In this document: one piece after another, positions 54,153 through 63,366 of the stretch | Layout of the letters: the number at the start of each line of letters is the position of its first letter | How positions within the stretch are numbered: position 1 is the first letter of the stretch | Assembly (NCBI RefSeq): GCF_036346295.1 | Contig: NZ_CP107819.1 | Location: 1,674,001-1,738,000, forward strand | Length of the DNA: 64,000 nucleotides | Source: Streptomyces sp. NBC_00536 | GTDB taxonomy: Bacteria; Actinomycetota; Actinomycetes; Streptomycetales; Streptomycetaceae | Direction of reading: 5' to 3' | Translations under genes and position numbers: made by a program | The notes under the pieces: generated by a model | The model's database searches: none | What the model was told of the DNA's origin: nothing | What the model saw: only the letters and a program-made list of their open reading frames with translations

Positions 54153-55121
54153 TCAGACCTCTTCTCCGTACCCGGCCAGTGCCTCGCGCGCCGCCCGGCG
54201 CGCACTGTCCGACACGGCGGCGGGCGACACGATCCGCCCGTCCCCGCCGAGCCGCAGGCCCAGCCGGCGCAGCGACGCCGGATCGGGGGTGCGCAGGGTG
54301 ATCCGCAGCCCCCCGTCCGCCAGCTCCTCCGCGCTGTCGTGCGGGTAGTACTCGGCGACCCAGCGGCCACCGGGCCCCACCTCGATCACGACCTCGGGAT
54401 CCCCCGCCGCGGGCTGTACGAGACCCACGGACAGGTCGCGCGGCTCGATCGCCGGCGGCTCCGCCCGCTCGTCCAGCAGCCGGATCTCGGCGACCCGGTC
54501 GAGCCGGAAGGTGCGCCGGGCCTCCGAGAGGTGGCACCACCCCTCCATGTAGGTGTGCCCCACCGCGAACAGCCGGATCGGGTCCACGGTCCGCTCGGTC
54601 AGCTCGTCCCGGGCCGGCGAGTAGTACCGCAGCCACACCCGGCGGCGCTCCGCGATCGCCCGGTCGACGTCCGCGAAGACCCCGCCCTCCGATTCGAAGG
54701 TCACCGACAGCCGCGAGCTGGCCCCGGCCACCTCGCCCGCCGCGGCCTCCAGCTTCGCGGTGGCCCGCAGCAGCGCGTCCCGGTCGCTCTCCCGCAGCCC
54801 CGGCAGGGTGGCGACCGCGCGCGCGGCCACCAGCAGCGCCGTGGCCTCGTCGGCGGCCAGCCGCAGCGGCTCGGCGGTCGACTCCCCCGACGCGTCCGGG
54901 TTGCGCCACCAGATGCGCTCGCCGTCGGTGTCGATGTCGAGCAGGTCCCCGCCGCGGAAGCTCGTACCGCACATGGGCAGCACGTCGAGGTCCGAGATCA
55001 GCTCGTCCTCCGTGATCCCGAAGGCGCGCGCGACGTCCGCGACGTGCGCCCCGGGGCGCTCGCGCAGATAGGTCACCAGCGACAGCATCCGTCGGGTCTG
55101 GTCAATGGCGTTGGCAGCCAT
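54153..55121 (-). CDS. pafC: WYL-domain transcriptional regulator PafC
   Basis: A 322-residue HTH-WYL protein. The N-terminal winged helix (residues 5-60) includes MLSLVTYLRERPGAHVADVARAFGITEDELISDLDVLPMCGTSF; the WYL domain lies at about residues 140-300 (RRVWLRYYSPARDELTERTVDPIRLFAVGHTYMEGWC). PafBC of mycobacteria activates DNA-damage repair genes independently of LexA. It overlaps no gene but starts 17 bp after pafB, consistent with an obligate heterodimer. Confidence 0.9.
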   Translation of the reverse strand: MAANAIDQTRRMLSLVTYLRERPGAHVADVARAFGITEDELISDLDVLPMCGTSFRGGDLLDIDTDGERIWWRNPDASGESTAEPLRLAADEATALLVAARAVATLPGLRESDRDALLRATAKLEAAAGEVAGASSRLSVTFESEGGVFADVDRAIAERRRVWLRYYSPARDELTERTVDPIRLFAVGHTYMEGWCHLSEARRTFRLDRVAEIRLLDERAEPPAIEPRDLSVGLVQPAAGDPEVVIEVGPGGRWVAEYYPHDSAEELADGGLRITLRTPDPASLRRLGLRLGGDGRIVSPAAVSDSARRAAREALAGYGEEV

Positions 55122-55138
55122 GCTGGTACGTGTCCCCC

Positions 55139-56095
55139 TCAGCCTTTGGCCACGGCGCGCAGCCGGTCCACCACATCGGCCCGCAGGTCCGCGGGCTCCA
55201 CCACCACCACGTCCGGCCCGAACTCCACGAGCCAGGCGTCCAGCCCGTGACCGTACGGGATCTCCAGCTCGTCCCAGCCGTCGGCGCCCTCGCGCACGGC
55301 AGTGGCCCGGGCCCGCAGCGGGTAACCCGCGCCCGCCCGCAGCCGGATCAGCGCCGAGCGGTCCGCGGTGTCCCCGGCCCAGCTCGCCACGGTCTCCCGC
55401 ACCGTCACCACGTCCGGCACCTCGGCCGTGTACTTCCCGGCCCGCGAACGCACCTTGCCGGTGATCCGGGAGAGCCGGAACACCCGCTCCGCCCCGCGGT
55501 CCCGGTCGAACCCGGCGAGGTACCAGTGACCGCGCCAGCACTCCAGCGCCCACGGCTCCACCTGGCGGGTCGCCGGGTGCGCCGCATTGGACTTGCGGTA
55601 GTCGAAGACCACCGGCCGCCGGTCCCGGCAGGCCAGCATCAGCGGCTCGAAGGCCGCCTCGTGGACCGGGATGCGCGGCTCGATCGCACTGTGCTGGCCG
55701 TCGTACGGGTCCCCCGCCTCCGGCATGCCCCCGGCCCGCAGCTTCTGCAGCGCGCCACTGGCCGCACCCGCGAGACGGGCCTGCTGCCACACCTTGGCGG
55801 CCACGCCCAGCGCGGCCGCCTCCTCCGCGTCCAGGGACACGGCGGGCAGCCGGTTGCTGTCACGGCGGGCCAGGTAACCGATGTCCCCGTCGAGGCTCTC
55901 GACGGTCTCGATGACCAGACCCAGCTCGCGCAGATCGTCCTTGTCCCGCTCGAACATCCGGTTGAAGGATTCGTCGTTGCCGGCTTCCAGATAGGCCTCG
56001 ATGGACCCCCGCAACTCGCGCTTGCTGAGCGGCCGGCGCGTCCCCAGCAGACACAGCGCCAGGTTCATCAGCCGCTCGGCCTTGGCAATCGCCAT
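55139..56095 (-). CDS. pafB: WYL-domain transcriptional regulator PafB
   Basis: A 318-residue HTH-WYL protein. The winged helix has MAIAKAERLMNLALCLLGTRRPLSKRELRGSIEAYL...SFNRMFERDKDDLRELGLVIE, and the WYL domain contains RRPVVFDYRKSNAAHPATRQVEPWALECWRGHWYLAGFDRDRGAERVFRLSRI. It pairs with PafC to control the DNA-damage response in actinobacteria. ATG 56095 is used; an upstream extension in frame lacks homology. A strong terminator precedes the next gene. Confidence 0.9.
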   Translation of the reverse strand: MAIAKAERLMNLALCLLGTRRPLSKRELRGSIEAYLEAGNDESFNRMFERDKDDLRELGLVIETVESLDGDIGYLARRDSNRLPAVSLDAEEAAALGVAAKVWQQARLAGAASGALQKLRAGGMPEAGDPYDGQHSAIEPRIPVHEAAFEPLMLACRDRRPVVFDYRKSNAAHPATRQVEPWALECWRGHWYLAGFDRDRGAERVFRLSRITGKVRSRAGKYTAEVPDVVTVRETVASWAGDTADRSALIRLRAGAGYPLRARATAVREGADGWDELEIPYGHGLDAWLVEFGPDVVVVEPADLRADVVDRLRAVAKG

Positions 56096-56188
56096 CGACG
56101 CCCTTCCCCCGATCTCCCACGACACACTCGTGACCGTTGACCGTACCGCCCTGGGCCCCGTCGGCAAAAGTGAGGGCATCAGTGCGGA

Positions 56189-56234
56189 CACGTGTGAGGG
56201 GCCCCCGCCGAACGGCGGGGGCCCCTCACACGTG
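56189..56234 (-). terminator. Perfect 22-bp-stem terminator after the FKBP genes
   Basis: The arms CACGTGTGAGGGG...(56189-56210) and ...CCCCTCACACGTG (56213-56234) are perfectly complementary over 22 bp, separated by only two bases (AA). It is the longest perfect hairpin in the window and has no T-run. It follows the FKBP stop at 56247. Confidence 0.88.
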
Positions 56235-56246
56235 ACTGCCGGTGGA

Positions 56247-56624
56247 TCAGGCGGCCATCAGGTCGCACACGAAGATCAGCGTCTCGCCCGGCTTGATCGC
56301 CCGGCCCGCGCCACGGTCGCCGTAGGCGAGGTGGGCCGGGATCGTCAGCTTGCGACGGCCGCCGACCTTCATGCCCTGGACACCCTGGTCCCAGCCCTTG
56401 ATGACCTGACCGACACCGAGGGTGAACGGAAGCGGCTCACCACGGTTCCACGAGGCGTCGAACTCCTCGCCGGTGGAGAACGCGACGCCCACGTAGTGGA
56501 CCTTGATGTTGGAGCCAGCCTTGGCCTCGGCTCCGTCGCCCAGCCAGATGTCCTCGATCACGAGGTCGGTGGGGACATCGCCGCCGGGGAAATCGATCTC
56601 GGGCTTCTCGAGCTTGTCGCTCAC
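56247..56624 (-). CDS. Cytoplasmic FKBP-type peptidyl-prolyl isomerase
   Basis: A 125-residue FKBP. The whole domain is present: KVHYVGVAFSTGEEFDASWNRGEPLPFTLGVGQVIKGWDQGVQGMKVGGRRKLTIPAHLAYGDRG and the terminal LIFVCDLMAA; aromatic pocket residues are visible. No signal peptide. It catalyses proline isomerisation during folding. The GTG 56624 after GAGGAG is preferred to an in-frame ATG 12 bases upstream. Second gene behind the FKBP lipoprotein. Confidence 0.93.
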   Translation of the reverse strand: MSDKLEKPEIDFPGGDVPTDLVIEDIWLGDGAEAKAGSNIKVHYVGVAFSTGEEFDASWNRGEPLPFTLGVGQVIKGWDQGVQGMKVGGRRKLTIPAHLAYGDRGAGRAIKPGETLIFVCDLMAA

Positions 56625-56707
56625 GGAACTGCTCCTCATACGTACGAACAAGGGGGGCACCTCCCGGCGGAGGCCGGGGGGCAACCGGACAAGTCTTACA
56701 TCACGTC

Positions 56708-57652
56708 TCAGGTCACGGCGACGATGTCGAGGCTGAAGACCAGCGTCGAGTTCGCCGGGATGGTGCCCTGCTCCTTGTCACCGAAGCCGTCGCCCGGCGG
56801 GATCACCAGCAGGAGGCGGCTGCCGACCTTCTTGCCGACGATGCCGTCCTTGAGGCCCTTCACCGACATCTGGGCCATCGGCCAGGTCACCGACGTGCCG
56901 GTGGTGTACGTGCTTTCGAAGGTCTTGTCGTCCTTCCACGTCTTGCCGTTGAACCGGACCGCCACGCTGTCGCTGTCCTTCACGACCGCGCCGTCACCCT
57001 CCAGCACGTACTCCGAGACCAGCTTGGCGGGCGGGGTCACGTCCTTGGGAACCGCGACCGACACCTCCTTGCCGTCCGTGTTCGTACCGATCTTGGGCAG
57101 GTCCTTGTTGTCCTGGGGGACTTCCTTGCCCGTGGCCGAAGCCGGGATGCTGATCCCCTTGACGATGTCGACGACGAAGACCAGCGTCGCGTTCGGCTTG
57201 ATCTTGTCGCCGGAACCCGTCTCGCCGTAACCGAGCGCGGGCGGGATCACCAGCTCGACACGGCTGCCGACCTTCTTGCCTTCGAGACCCTGGTCCCAGC
57301 CCTTGATGACGCCGCCCGCACCGATGGTCAGGTCGAAGGGGGCCGGGCGGCCGAAGCTCTTGTCGAACGGCTCCGCACTGTCCCAGACCTGGCCCAGGTA
57401 GTTCACCTGCGCCGCGTCACCCTTCTTCAGCGCCGGGCCCTTGCCCTCGCTGAGCACCTCCGCCTTCAGTTCCTTGGGCGGGGTTCCCTTGCCCTTCGAG
57501 AGGGTGGGTTCTTCCCCGAACTTGGCGCCCTTCGTGATCGCGGGCACCCCGTTCTTCATCTCGGCGGAGTCGGAGCCCTTGTCGTCGCTGCCACAGGCCG
57601 CTGTCGACAGCAGCAGAAGGGGGACGACAAGCAGGCCGGCAATTCGGCGCAC
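56708..57652 (-). CDS. FKBP-type peptidyl-prolyl isomerase lipoprotein with two FKBP domains
   Basis: A 314-residue exported protein. The signal ends in LLLLSTAAC with the lipidation Cys at about residue 20, followed by a flexible Lys/Gly/Asp-rich linker. First FKBP domain at about residues 80-165 (QVNYLGQVWDSAEPFDKSFGRPAPFDLTIGAGGVIKGWDQGLEGKKVGSRVELVIPPALGYG) and a second at about 215-310 (VAVRFNGKTWKDDKTFESTYTTGTSVTWPMAQMSVKGLKDGIVGKKVGSRLLLVIPPGDGFG). GTG start after GAGGA. It folds exported proteins at the membrane surface; the second domain lacks some aromatic pocket residues and may be inactive. Immediately upstream of the cytoplasmic FKBP. Confidence 0.92.
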   Translation of the reverse strand: MRRIAGLLVVPLLLLSTAACGSDDKGSDSAEMKNGVPAITKGAKFGEEPTLSKGKGTPPKELKAEVLSEGKGPALKKGDAAQVNYLGQVWDSAEPFDKSFGRPAPFDLTIGAGGVIKGWDQGLEGKKVGSRVELVIPPALGYGETGSGDKIKPNATLVFVVDIVKGISIPASATGKEVPQDNKDLPKIGTNTDGKEVSVAVPKDVTPPAKLVSEYVLEGDGAVVKDSDSVAVRFNGKTWKDDKTFESTYTTGTSVTWPMAQMSVKGLKDGIVGKKVGSRLLLVIPPGDGFGDKEQGTIPANSTLVFSLDIVAVT

Positions 57653-57707
57653 GTGTTCCTCAGATCTCAGACGGCACATCGGTCGCCGCCAACTCTAAGG
57701 CGTGCAC

Positions 57708-57738
57708 CGGGCCCCGTACGAGAGACGTACGGGGCCCG
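57708..57738 (-). terminator. Hairpin terminator after pafA
   Basis: CGGGCCCCGTACG (57708-57720) and CGTACGGGGCCCG (57726-57738) form a perfect 13-bp stem with a 5-base loop (AGAGA), 70 bp downstream of the pafA stop. Confidence 0.85.
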
Positions 57739-57807
57739 TGAGATGTCACACTGCAAGATCCCGCCGCGCGGTCACCCCCACGACGACACCCGGATCACAT
57801 ACCGGGA

Positions 57808-59169
57808 TCACATCCCGGCGATCAGCTTCTCCACCCGGTCGTCCACCGACCGGAACGGGTCCTTGCACAGCACCGTGCGCTGCGCCTGGTCGTTCAGCTT
57901 CAGGTGCACCCAGTCGACGGTGAAGTCCCGCCGCTGCTCCTGCGCCCGCCGGATGAAGTCACCGCGCAACCGCGCCCGCGTCGTCTGCGGCGGCACCGAC
58001 TTCCCCTCGAAGATCTTGAGGTCGTTGCAGATCCGCGCCGCCTGCCCCTTGCGCTCCAGCAGGTAGTACAGACCGCGCCGCCGGTGGATGTCGTGATACG
58101 CGAGGTCTATCTGAGCGACCCGCGGGTTCGACATGGTCATGTTGTGCTTGGCCCGGTACCGCTCGATCAGCTGGTACTTCATGACCCAGTCGATCTCCGT
58201 GCCGATCCGGTCCAGATCCTCCGCGTCGATCGCGTCGAGCGTACGGCCCCACAGCTCCAGGACCTGGTCGACCACCCCGGTGCGGATGCCCCGCCGCTCG
58301 GCGAAGTCCACGGCCTTGTCGTAGTACTCCCGCTGGATCTCCAGCGCCGAGGCCTCCCGGCCACTGGCCAGACGCACCTTGCGCTGCCCCGTGATGTCGT
58401 GGCTGACCTCCCGGATCGCCCGGATCGGGTTCTCCAGCGTCAGGTCACGCATCACCGTGCCCGCCTCGATCATGCGCAGCACCAGATCGGTCGCGCCGAC
58501 CTTCAGCAGCATCGTCGTCTCGGACATGTTCGAGTCGCCGACGATCACATGCAGGCGCCGGTAACGCTCGGCGTCCGCGTGCGGCTCGTCCCTGGTGTTG
58601 ATGATGGGCCGCGACCGGGTCGTCGCGGAACTGACGCCCTCCCAGATGTGCTCGGCCCGCTGACTCACGCAGTAGACCGCGCCCCGGGGGGTCTGCAGTA
58701 CCTTGCCCGCACCACAGATCAGCTGGCGCGTGACGAGGAACGGAATGAGGATGTCCGCCAGGCGGGAGAATTCTCCGTGCCGGGCCACCAGGTAGTTCTC
58801 GTGGCAGCCGTACGAATTGCCCGCCGAGTCGGTGTTGTTCTTGAAGAGGTAGACGTCGCCCGCGATTCCCTCCTCGTGCAGGCGGCGTTCGGCGTCGACG
58901 AGCAGACCTTCGAGAATGCGCTCGCCGGCCTTGTCGTGGGTGACCAGTTCGGTCACGTTGTCGCATTCGGGAGTTGCATATTCCGGATGCGAACCCACAT
59001 CGAGGTACAGGCGGGCGCCGTTCCGCAGGAAGACATTGCTGCTGCGGCCCCATGAGACGACACGGCGGAAGAGGTAGCGCGCCACTTCGTCAGGAGACAG
59101 TCGGCGCTGTCCCCTGAACGTGCACGTGACGCCGTACTCGTTCTCCAGCCCGAAAATGCGGCGGTCCAT
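57808..59169 (-). CDS. pafA: Pup-protein ligase PafA
   Basis: A 453-residue PafA of the carboxylate-amine ligase fold. Signature residues: Glu9 in FGLENEYG, Asp57 in [16 protein letters not shown] and later [25 protein letters not shown] and [13 protein letters not shown]. It phosphorylates the Pup C-terminal glutamate and ligates it to substrate lysines, marking proteins for the proteasome. Its ATG lies only 9 bp after the MFS gene stop on the same strand, an unusual neighbour. Pup (63943-64000) and prcBA lie 2.6-4.2 kb upstream, beyond the MFS and LacI genes. Confidence 0.96.
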   Translation of the reverse strand: MDRRIFGLENEYGVTCTFRGQRRLSPDEVARYLFRRVVSWGRSSNVFLRNGARLYLDVGSHPEYATPECDNVTELVTHDKAGERILEGLLVDAERRLHEEGIAGDVYLFKNNTDSAGNSYGCHENYLVARHGEFSRLADILIPFLVTRQLICGAGKVLQTPRGAVYCVSQRAEHIWEGVSSATTRSRPIINTRDEPHADAERYRRLHVIVGDSNMSETTMLLKVGATDLVLRMIEAGTVMRDLTLENPIRAIREVSHDITGQRKVRLASGREASALEIQREYYDKAVDFAERRGIRTGVVDQVLELWGRTLDAIDAEDLDRIGTEIDWVMKYQLIERYRAKHNMTMSNPRVAQIDLAYHDIHRRRGLYYLLERKGQAARICNDLKIFEGKSVPPQTTRARLRGDFIRRAQEQRRDFTVDWVHLKLNDQAQRTVLCKDPFRSVDDRVEKLIAGM

Positions 59170-59178
59170 GACTGAACA

Positions 59179-60489
59179 TTACGCCTTCTGCTGTGTTCTG
59201 AAACCGAGTTCGAGAGCGGCGTTCCGATCATTTTCATCCGAGGCCCCGTCAGGCACCCCGCCGGAGGCCCCACCGGAGGCCCCGCCGGAAGCACTCCCAC
59301 CAGCCCCGGACGCGGGCGCGGCCAGCACCCGCTGAGTGGTCATCAGCACCAGCAGCGCCGCCGCCCCCGCCACGCTCGCCACCGCGAAACCGGACGCCGT
59401 ACCCCCCAGCTCCACCGCCGGACCCGCCACCGCCGTACCGATCGCGGCGCCCACCCCGAAGAACGTCACCAGCCAGGAGAACGCCTCCGTCACCGTCCCC
59501 GTCGGAGCGTGCCGGTCCACCACGATGAACGCACACGCGATCGCCGGCGCCAGGAACACCCCGGCCAACGCCGCCAGCGCCGTCATCGCCACCGCACCCG
59601 GAACCAGCATCAGCGGCAGATAACACACCGCCAGCAACGCCACCAGCACCCGCAGCCGCCGCTCGGGCGCACCCGGCCAGTGCCGGGCGCCGTAGAGCAC
59701 ACCACCCACCAGCGCACCCAGCCCCAGCGCCGCCATCAGCCACCCGTACACCGCCTGACCACCGTGCCCGTCGGCGTACGCGACCCCCGCCACCGTGATC
59801 GAACCCAGCGCCGTCCCCACGAAGAAGAAAGCACCCAGCAACGCCAGCAGCCCGCGCGAACGCAGCGCCCCCAGCCAGTGCGCCTCGCGCGGCGCGGAAC
59901 GCCAGGCACGAGAAGGCTCGCTCACCACCACGGACAGCGCGCCCAGCACCCCGATCGCATTGATCACCAGCAGCGCCACCGCCGGATCCCACAGCGCGAC
60001 GAACAGCGTCACCAGCAGCGGACCGACCGTGAACATCACCTCCTGCGCCACCGCGTCCATCGCGTACGCGGCGTGCACCCGCTCCTCCTTGCCGCCCAGC
60101 ACCCCCGGCCACAGCGCCCGCAACCCGCCCTCCAGCGGCGGCGTGAAGAGCCCCGCCACCACCACGGCCGCGTACGCCGAGAACGCCGACCCCGTGCCCG
60201 CCAGAGCCAGCCACACCATGCCCAGCGCCGAGACCAGCGCGGCCGGCAGCTGGATCCGCGGCTGCCCGAACAGGTCCACCGCCCGCCCCAGCAATGGCTG
60301 ACCCACCGCGTTCGCCACCCCGTACACCGCCGCCAGGGCCCCCGCGAGGCTGTAGCTGCCACCCTCGGCCCGGGTGAACAGCACGATCGCGATCGGAGCG
60401 GTGCCGTTGGGCAGCCTGCCTATCAGGGTCCCCACCAGCAGCCTCGCCGCATGCCGGGTCCTGAGCAGCTCCGCGTATCCCGCGGCCAT
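59179..60489 (-). CDS. MFS transporter
   Basis: A 436-residue major facilitator with about 12 helices. The opening MAAGYAELLRTRHAARLLVGTLIGRLPNGTAPIAIVLFTR is typical of the sugar/drug exporter subgroup with an N-terminal GRLP motif. The C-terminal tail (residues 395-436) has a Gly/Ser/Ala repeat. Substrate unknown, but the divergent LacI regulator suggests a sugar. ATG 60489; the frame runs further upstream without homology. It is divergent from, and shares an operator region with, the LacI gene, and is only 9 bp ahead of pafA. Confidence 0.87.
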   Translation of the reverse strand: MAAGYAELLRTRHAARLLVGTLIGRLPNGTAPIAIVLFTRAEGGSYSLAGALAAVYGVANAVGQPLLGRAVDLFGQPRIQLPAALVSALGMVWLALAGTGSAFSAYAAVVVAGLFTPPLEGGLRALWPGVLGGKEERVHAAYAMDAVAQEVMFTVGPLLVTLFVALWDPAVALLVINAIGVLGALSVVVSEPSRAWRSAPREAHWLGALRSRGLLALLGAFFFVGTALGSITVAGVAYADGHGGQAVYGWLMAALGLGALVGGVLYGARHWPGAPERRLRVLVALLAVCYLPLMLVPGAVAMTALAALAGVFLAPAIACAFIVVDRHAPTGTVTEAFSWLVTFFGVGAAIGTAVAGPAVELGGTASGFAVASVAGAAALLVLMTTQRVLAAPASGAGGSASGGASGGASGGVPDGASDENDRNAALELGFRTQQKA

Positions 60490-60519
60490 GTCCGCCCCTT
60501 TCCGCCCGGATCCAGCCGG

Positions 60520-60551
60520 GGTAATACGTATAACGTGACGGGTAATACGTA
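60520..60551. promoter_or_regulatory. LacI-type operator region between MFS and lacI-like genes
   Basis: GGTAATACGTA occurs twice, at 60520-60530 and 60541-60551, spaced 21 bp (two helical turns), with a palindromic ATACGTAT centre. A TATAAC -10-like box (60529-60534) overlaps the first copy in the rightward direction and a TATACG box the leftward one. Repression of both genes by the LacI protein is likely. Confidence 0.6.
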
Positions 60552-60649
60552 CCATGACCACAGTCCAGGGGTCCACCCCACGACCCGCGACGGCCACCCC
60601 ACGGCAGCCCGCCCGAGGCCCACCCGGCCACCCACCACAGGAGCCCCGC

Positions 60650-61651
60650 GTGACGAGACCCACCAGCCGCGACGTCGCCCACGCCGCCGGGGTCTCCCAG
60701 GCCACCGTCTCCCTCGTCCTCGGCGACAAATGGCGCGGCCGCGTCTCCGAACGCACCGCCGCCCACGTCCGCGAAAGCGCCGCCCACCTCGGCTACCGCC
60801 CCAACCTCGCCGCCCGCAACCTCCGCCTCGGCAGCACCCGCACCGCCCTCCTCGTCGTCCCCGCCCTCACCAACGAATTCTTCGCCCGCGTCTACACCGG
60901 AGCCGCCCGCATCGCCGCCGAACACGGCTTCGGCGTCGTCCTCTACCCCTCCCCCGACGGCACCGGCCCCGCCCGCGACCCCTTCGCCTCCGCCCGCGCC
61001 GCCCTCGACGGAGTCATCGCCTCCTCCATGGCCGCCCACGCCCTCGAAGCCCTCGGCGGCGACGGCCTCCCCCTCGTCATGCTCGACAGCGACCCCACCT
61101 CAGGCCACGCCGCCGCCCACGTCAACCTCGCCATCGCCGACGGCATGCGCCAGGTCACCGAACACCTCCACGCCCTCGGCCACCACCGCTACCTCCACCT
61201 CGCCTCCGCCATCGACTCCTGGACCTTCCACGTCCGCGCCGAAGCCCTCAGCCGCCACCTGGGCCCCCGCGCCCAGCTGCGCACCGTACGCTCCGCCCTC
61301 AGCGTCGACGCCGCCAGAGCCGCCACCGAAGCCGCCCTGGCCACCCCCCAGGACCGGCCCACCGCCATCATCTGCGACGACGACATCCTCGCCGCCGGCG
61401 CCTGCAAAGCCGCCCGCCGCCTCGGCCTGCGCGTCCCCGACGACCTCTCCGTCACCGGCTTCGACGACCTCGCCCTCGCCACCGCCGTCGAACCCGAACT
61501 CACCACCATCAGCCTCCCCGCCGAACGCGTCGGCGAACACGGCATGAGCGCCCTCCTCGCCGTCCTCGACGGCACCCCCTGGAACGCCCCCGACCTCCCC
61601 GTCACCCTCGTCGTACGCGACTCCACCGCACCCCCGCCCCACGGCACCTGA
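60650..61651 (+). CDS. LacI-family transcriptional regulator
   Basis: A 333-residue LacI regulator. The N-terminal HTH (residues 5-30) has TSRDVAHAAGVSQATVSLVLGDKWRGRVSERTAAHVRE; the periplasmic-binding-like domain follows with LLVVPALTNEFFARVYTGAARIAAEHGFGVVLYP and ITGFDDLALATAVEPELTTISLPAERVGEHG. GTG 60650 with GGAG 8 bases upstream is used; the frame is open earlier, but that part is Pro/Arg-rich and without homology. It is divergent from the MFS gene and should control it, and by read-through possibly pafA. Confidence 0.88.
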   Translation: MTRPTSRDVAHAAGVSQATVSLVLGDKWRGRVSERTAAHVRESAAHLGYRPNLAARNLRLGSTRTALLVVPALTNEFFARVYTGAARIAAEHGFGVVLYPSPDGTGPARDPFASARAALDGVIASSMAAHALEALGGDGLPLVMLDSDPTSGHAAAHVNLAIADGMRQVTEHLHALGHHRYLHLASAIDSWTFHVRAEALSRHLGPRAQLRTVRSALSVDAARAATEAALATPQDRPTAIICDDDILAAGACKAARRLGLRVPDDLSVTGFDDLALATAVEPELTTISLPAERVGEHGMSALLAVLDGTPWNAPDLPVTLVVRDSTAPPPHGT

Positions 61652-61656
61652 ACGCA

Positions 61657-61700
61657 CCGGTGCCCCGGCCCACCTCACCAGAGGCGGACCGGGGCACCGG
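61657..61700. terminator. Bidirectional hairpin terminator
   Basis: CCGGTGCCCCGG (61657-61668) and CCGGGGCACCGG (61689-61700) are perfectly complementary (12 bp) with a 20-base loop. It separates the convergent lacI-like and prcA genes. Confidence 0.75.
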
Positions 61701-61718
61701 CCGGACGACCGCGAACGC

Positions 61719-62480
61719 CTACTCGGCGTCCTCCGGCTCCTCATCATTCGACACGGCATCCACCTGCGCCGCCGCCGGAACATCCGCCTCCAGCAGACGC
61801 GACAGCTGACGGCCACGGATCCGCTTGAACTTCCGCTGCTGCGCCCGCGTCCGGTCCAGCACCGCCACCTCCAGCCGGTCCGCCGGAATCTCCCGGTCCG
61901 TCCCGTTGGCCTGGCTCGACAACGCCTGCACCGCCAGCTTCAACGCCTCCGCCAGCGTCATCCCGTCCTGGTGACGCTGATCCAGGAACGTACTGATCTG
62001 CTCGGCATTGCCACCGACCGCGACCGAACCGTGCTCATCCACGATCGAACCGTCGTGCGGCAGCCGGTAGATCTGGTCACCGGACGCCGTCGCACCCACC
62101 TCCGCGACCACCAGCTCCACCTCGTACGGCTTCTCACCCGCACTGGAGAAGATCGTGCCCAGCGTCTGCGCGTAGACGTTCGCCAGCCCACGGGCCGTCA
62201 CGTCCTCACGGTCATAGGTGTACCCGCGCAGATCCGCGTAGCGCACACCACCGATCCGCAGGTTCTCGTACTCGTTGTACTTCCCCGCCGCCGCGAAACC
62301 GATGCGGTCATAGATCTCGCTGAACTTGTGCAGCGCGCGGGACGGGTTCTCACCGACGAACACAATGCCGTCGGCGTACTGCAGCACGACGAGGCTGCGA
62401 CCGCGGGCGATGCCCTTGCGCGCGTACTCCGCACGGTCCGCCATGGCCTGCTGGGGTGACACATAGAACGGAGTCGACAC
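61719..62480 (-). CDS. prcA: Proteasome subunit alpha PrcA
   Basis: A 253-residue alpha-type proteasome subunit. The N-terminal gate region [83 protein letters not shown] is diagnostic, with the conserved [15 protein letters not shown] loop near the axial pore. The C-terminus EEPEDAE carries a HbYX-like end for activator docking, though short here. It forms the outer rings of the 20S particle. GTG 62480 start; the stop lies 66 bp from the lacI-like gene, with a terminator between. Confidence 0.96.
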   Translation of the reverse strand: MSTPFYVSPQQAMADRAEYARKGIARGRSLVVLQYADGIVFVGENPSRALHKFSEIYDRIGFAAAGKYNEYENLRIGGVRYADLRGYTYDREDVTARGLANVYAQTLGTIFSSAGEKPYEVELVVAEVGATASGDQIYRLPHDGSIVDEHGSVAVGGNAEQISTFLDQRHQDGMTLAEALKLAVQALSSQANGTDREIPADRLEVAVLDRTRAQQRKFKRIRGRQLSRLLEADVPAAAQVDAVSNDEEPEDAE

Positions 62481-62526
62481 CGGCTGTCCGTCCCTTTCTT
62501 CCGGTCTTCTACAGGGCTACGGATGG

Positions 62527-63366
62527 TCAGAGCAGGGCGGCGCGCGGCCCGTCGGGCTGCGTCAGGCGGTGCTCGGTGACCGCGCGGGCCAGCTCCGCCG
62601 ACTCGTCGTCGGTGAGCCTGCGGAACCCCTCGTCGGTCATCACGGTGACGATCGGGAAGATCCGGCGGGCCATGTCCGGACCACCGGTCGCCGAGTCGTC
62701 GTCAGCGGCGTCGTACAACGCCTGGACGACCAGGGTCGTCGCCTGCTGCTCCGTCAGGTCCTCGCGGTACAGCTTCTTCATCGAACCCCGGGCGAAGATC
62801 GAACCCGAACCGGTCGCGGCGTAGCCGTGCTCCTCGGAGCGCCCGCCGGTCACGTCGTAGGTGAAGATCCGGCCCCGCTCCTTGGCCTCGTCCCAGCCGG
62901 CGAACAGCGGGACGACGGCGAGGCCCTGCATGGCCATGCCGAGATTGCTGCGGATCATGGTGGAGAGGCGGTTCGCCTTGCCCTCCAGGGAGAGGGTCGC
63001 GCCCTCGACCTTCTCGAAGTGCTCCAGCTCCAGCTGGAACAGCTTGACCATCTCCACGGCCAGACCGGCCGTACCCGCGATGCCCACCGCGGAGTACTCG
63101 TCGGCCGGGAACACCTTCTCGATGTCCCGCTGGGCGATCATGTTCCCCATGGTCGCCCGCCGGTCACCGGCGAGCACGACCCCGCCGGGGAAGGTCGCCG
63201 CGACGATCGTCGTCCCGTGCGGCGCCTGCACGATCCCCTCCGGCAGCGTCCGGTTCCCCGGCAGCATCTCGGGCGAGTGCGCGCCCAGGAAGTCCATGAA
63301 GGAGGAGGACCCCGGCGTCAGGAAGGCTGCCGGTAGACGCCCTGTGCCGTGATTGTTGGCTTCCAC
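62527..63366 (-). CDS. prcB: Proteasome subunit beta PrcB
   Basis: A 279-residue beta subunit. A 51-residue propeptide ends before the catalytic Thr52 in [27 protein letters not shown], where autoprocessing exposes the active N-terminal threonine. [59 protein letters not shown] is conserved. It forms the inner rings and, with PrcA, the 20S core degrading pupylated proteins. GTG 63366 with GGAGGG; it overlaps the endonuclease gene by 49 bp. The mature enzyme's substrate channel depends on Pup-charged Mpa/ARC, not encoded in this window. Confidence 0.96.
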   Translation of the reverse strand: MEANNHGTGRLPAAFLTPGSSSFMDFLGAHSPEMLPGNRTLPEGIVQAPHGTTIVAATFPGGVVLAGDRRATMGNMIAQRDIEKVFPADEYSAVGIAGTAGLAVEMVKLFQLELEHFEKVEGATLSLEGKANRLSTMIRSNLGMAMQGLAVVPLFAGWDEAKERGRIFTYDVTGGRSEEHGYAATGSGSIFARGSMKKLYREDLTEQQATTLVVQALYDAADDDSATGGPDMARRIFPIVTVMTDEGFRRLTDDESAELARAVTEHRLTQPDGPRAALL

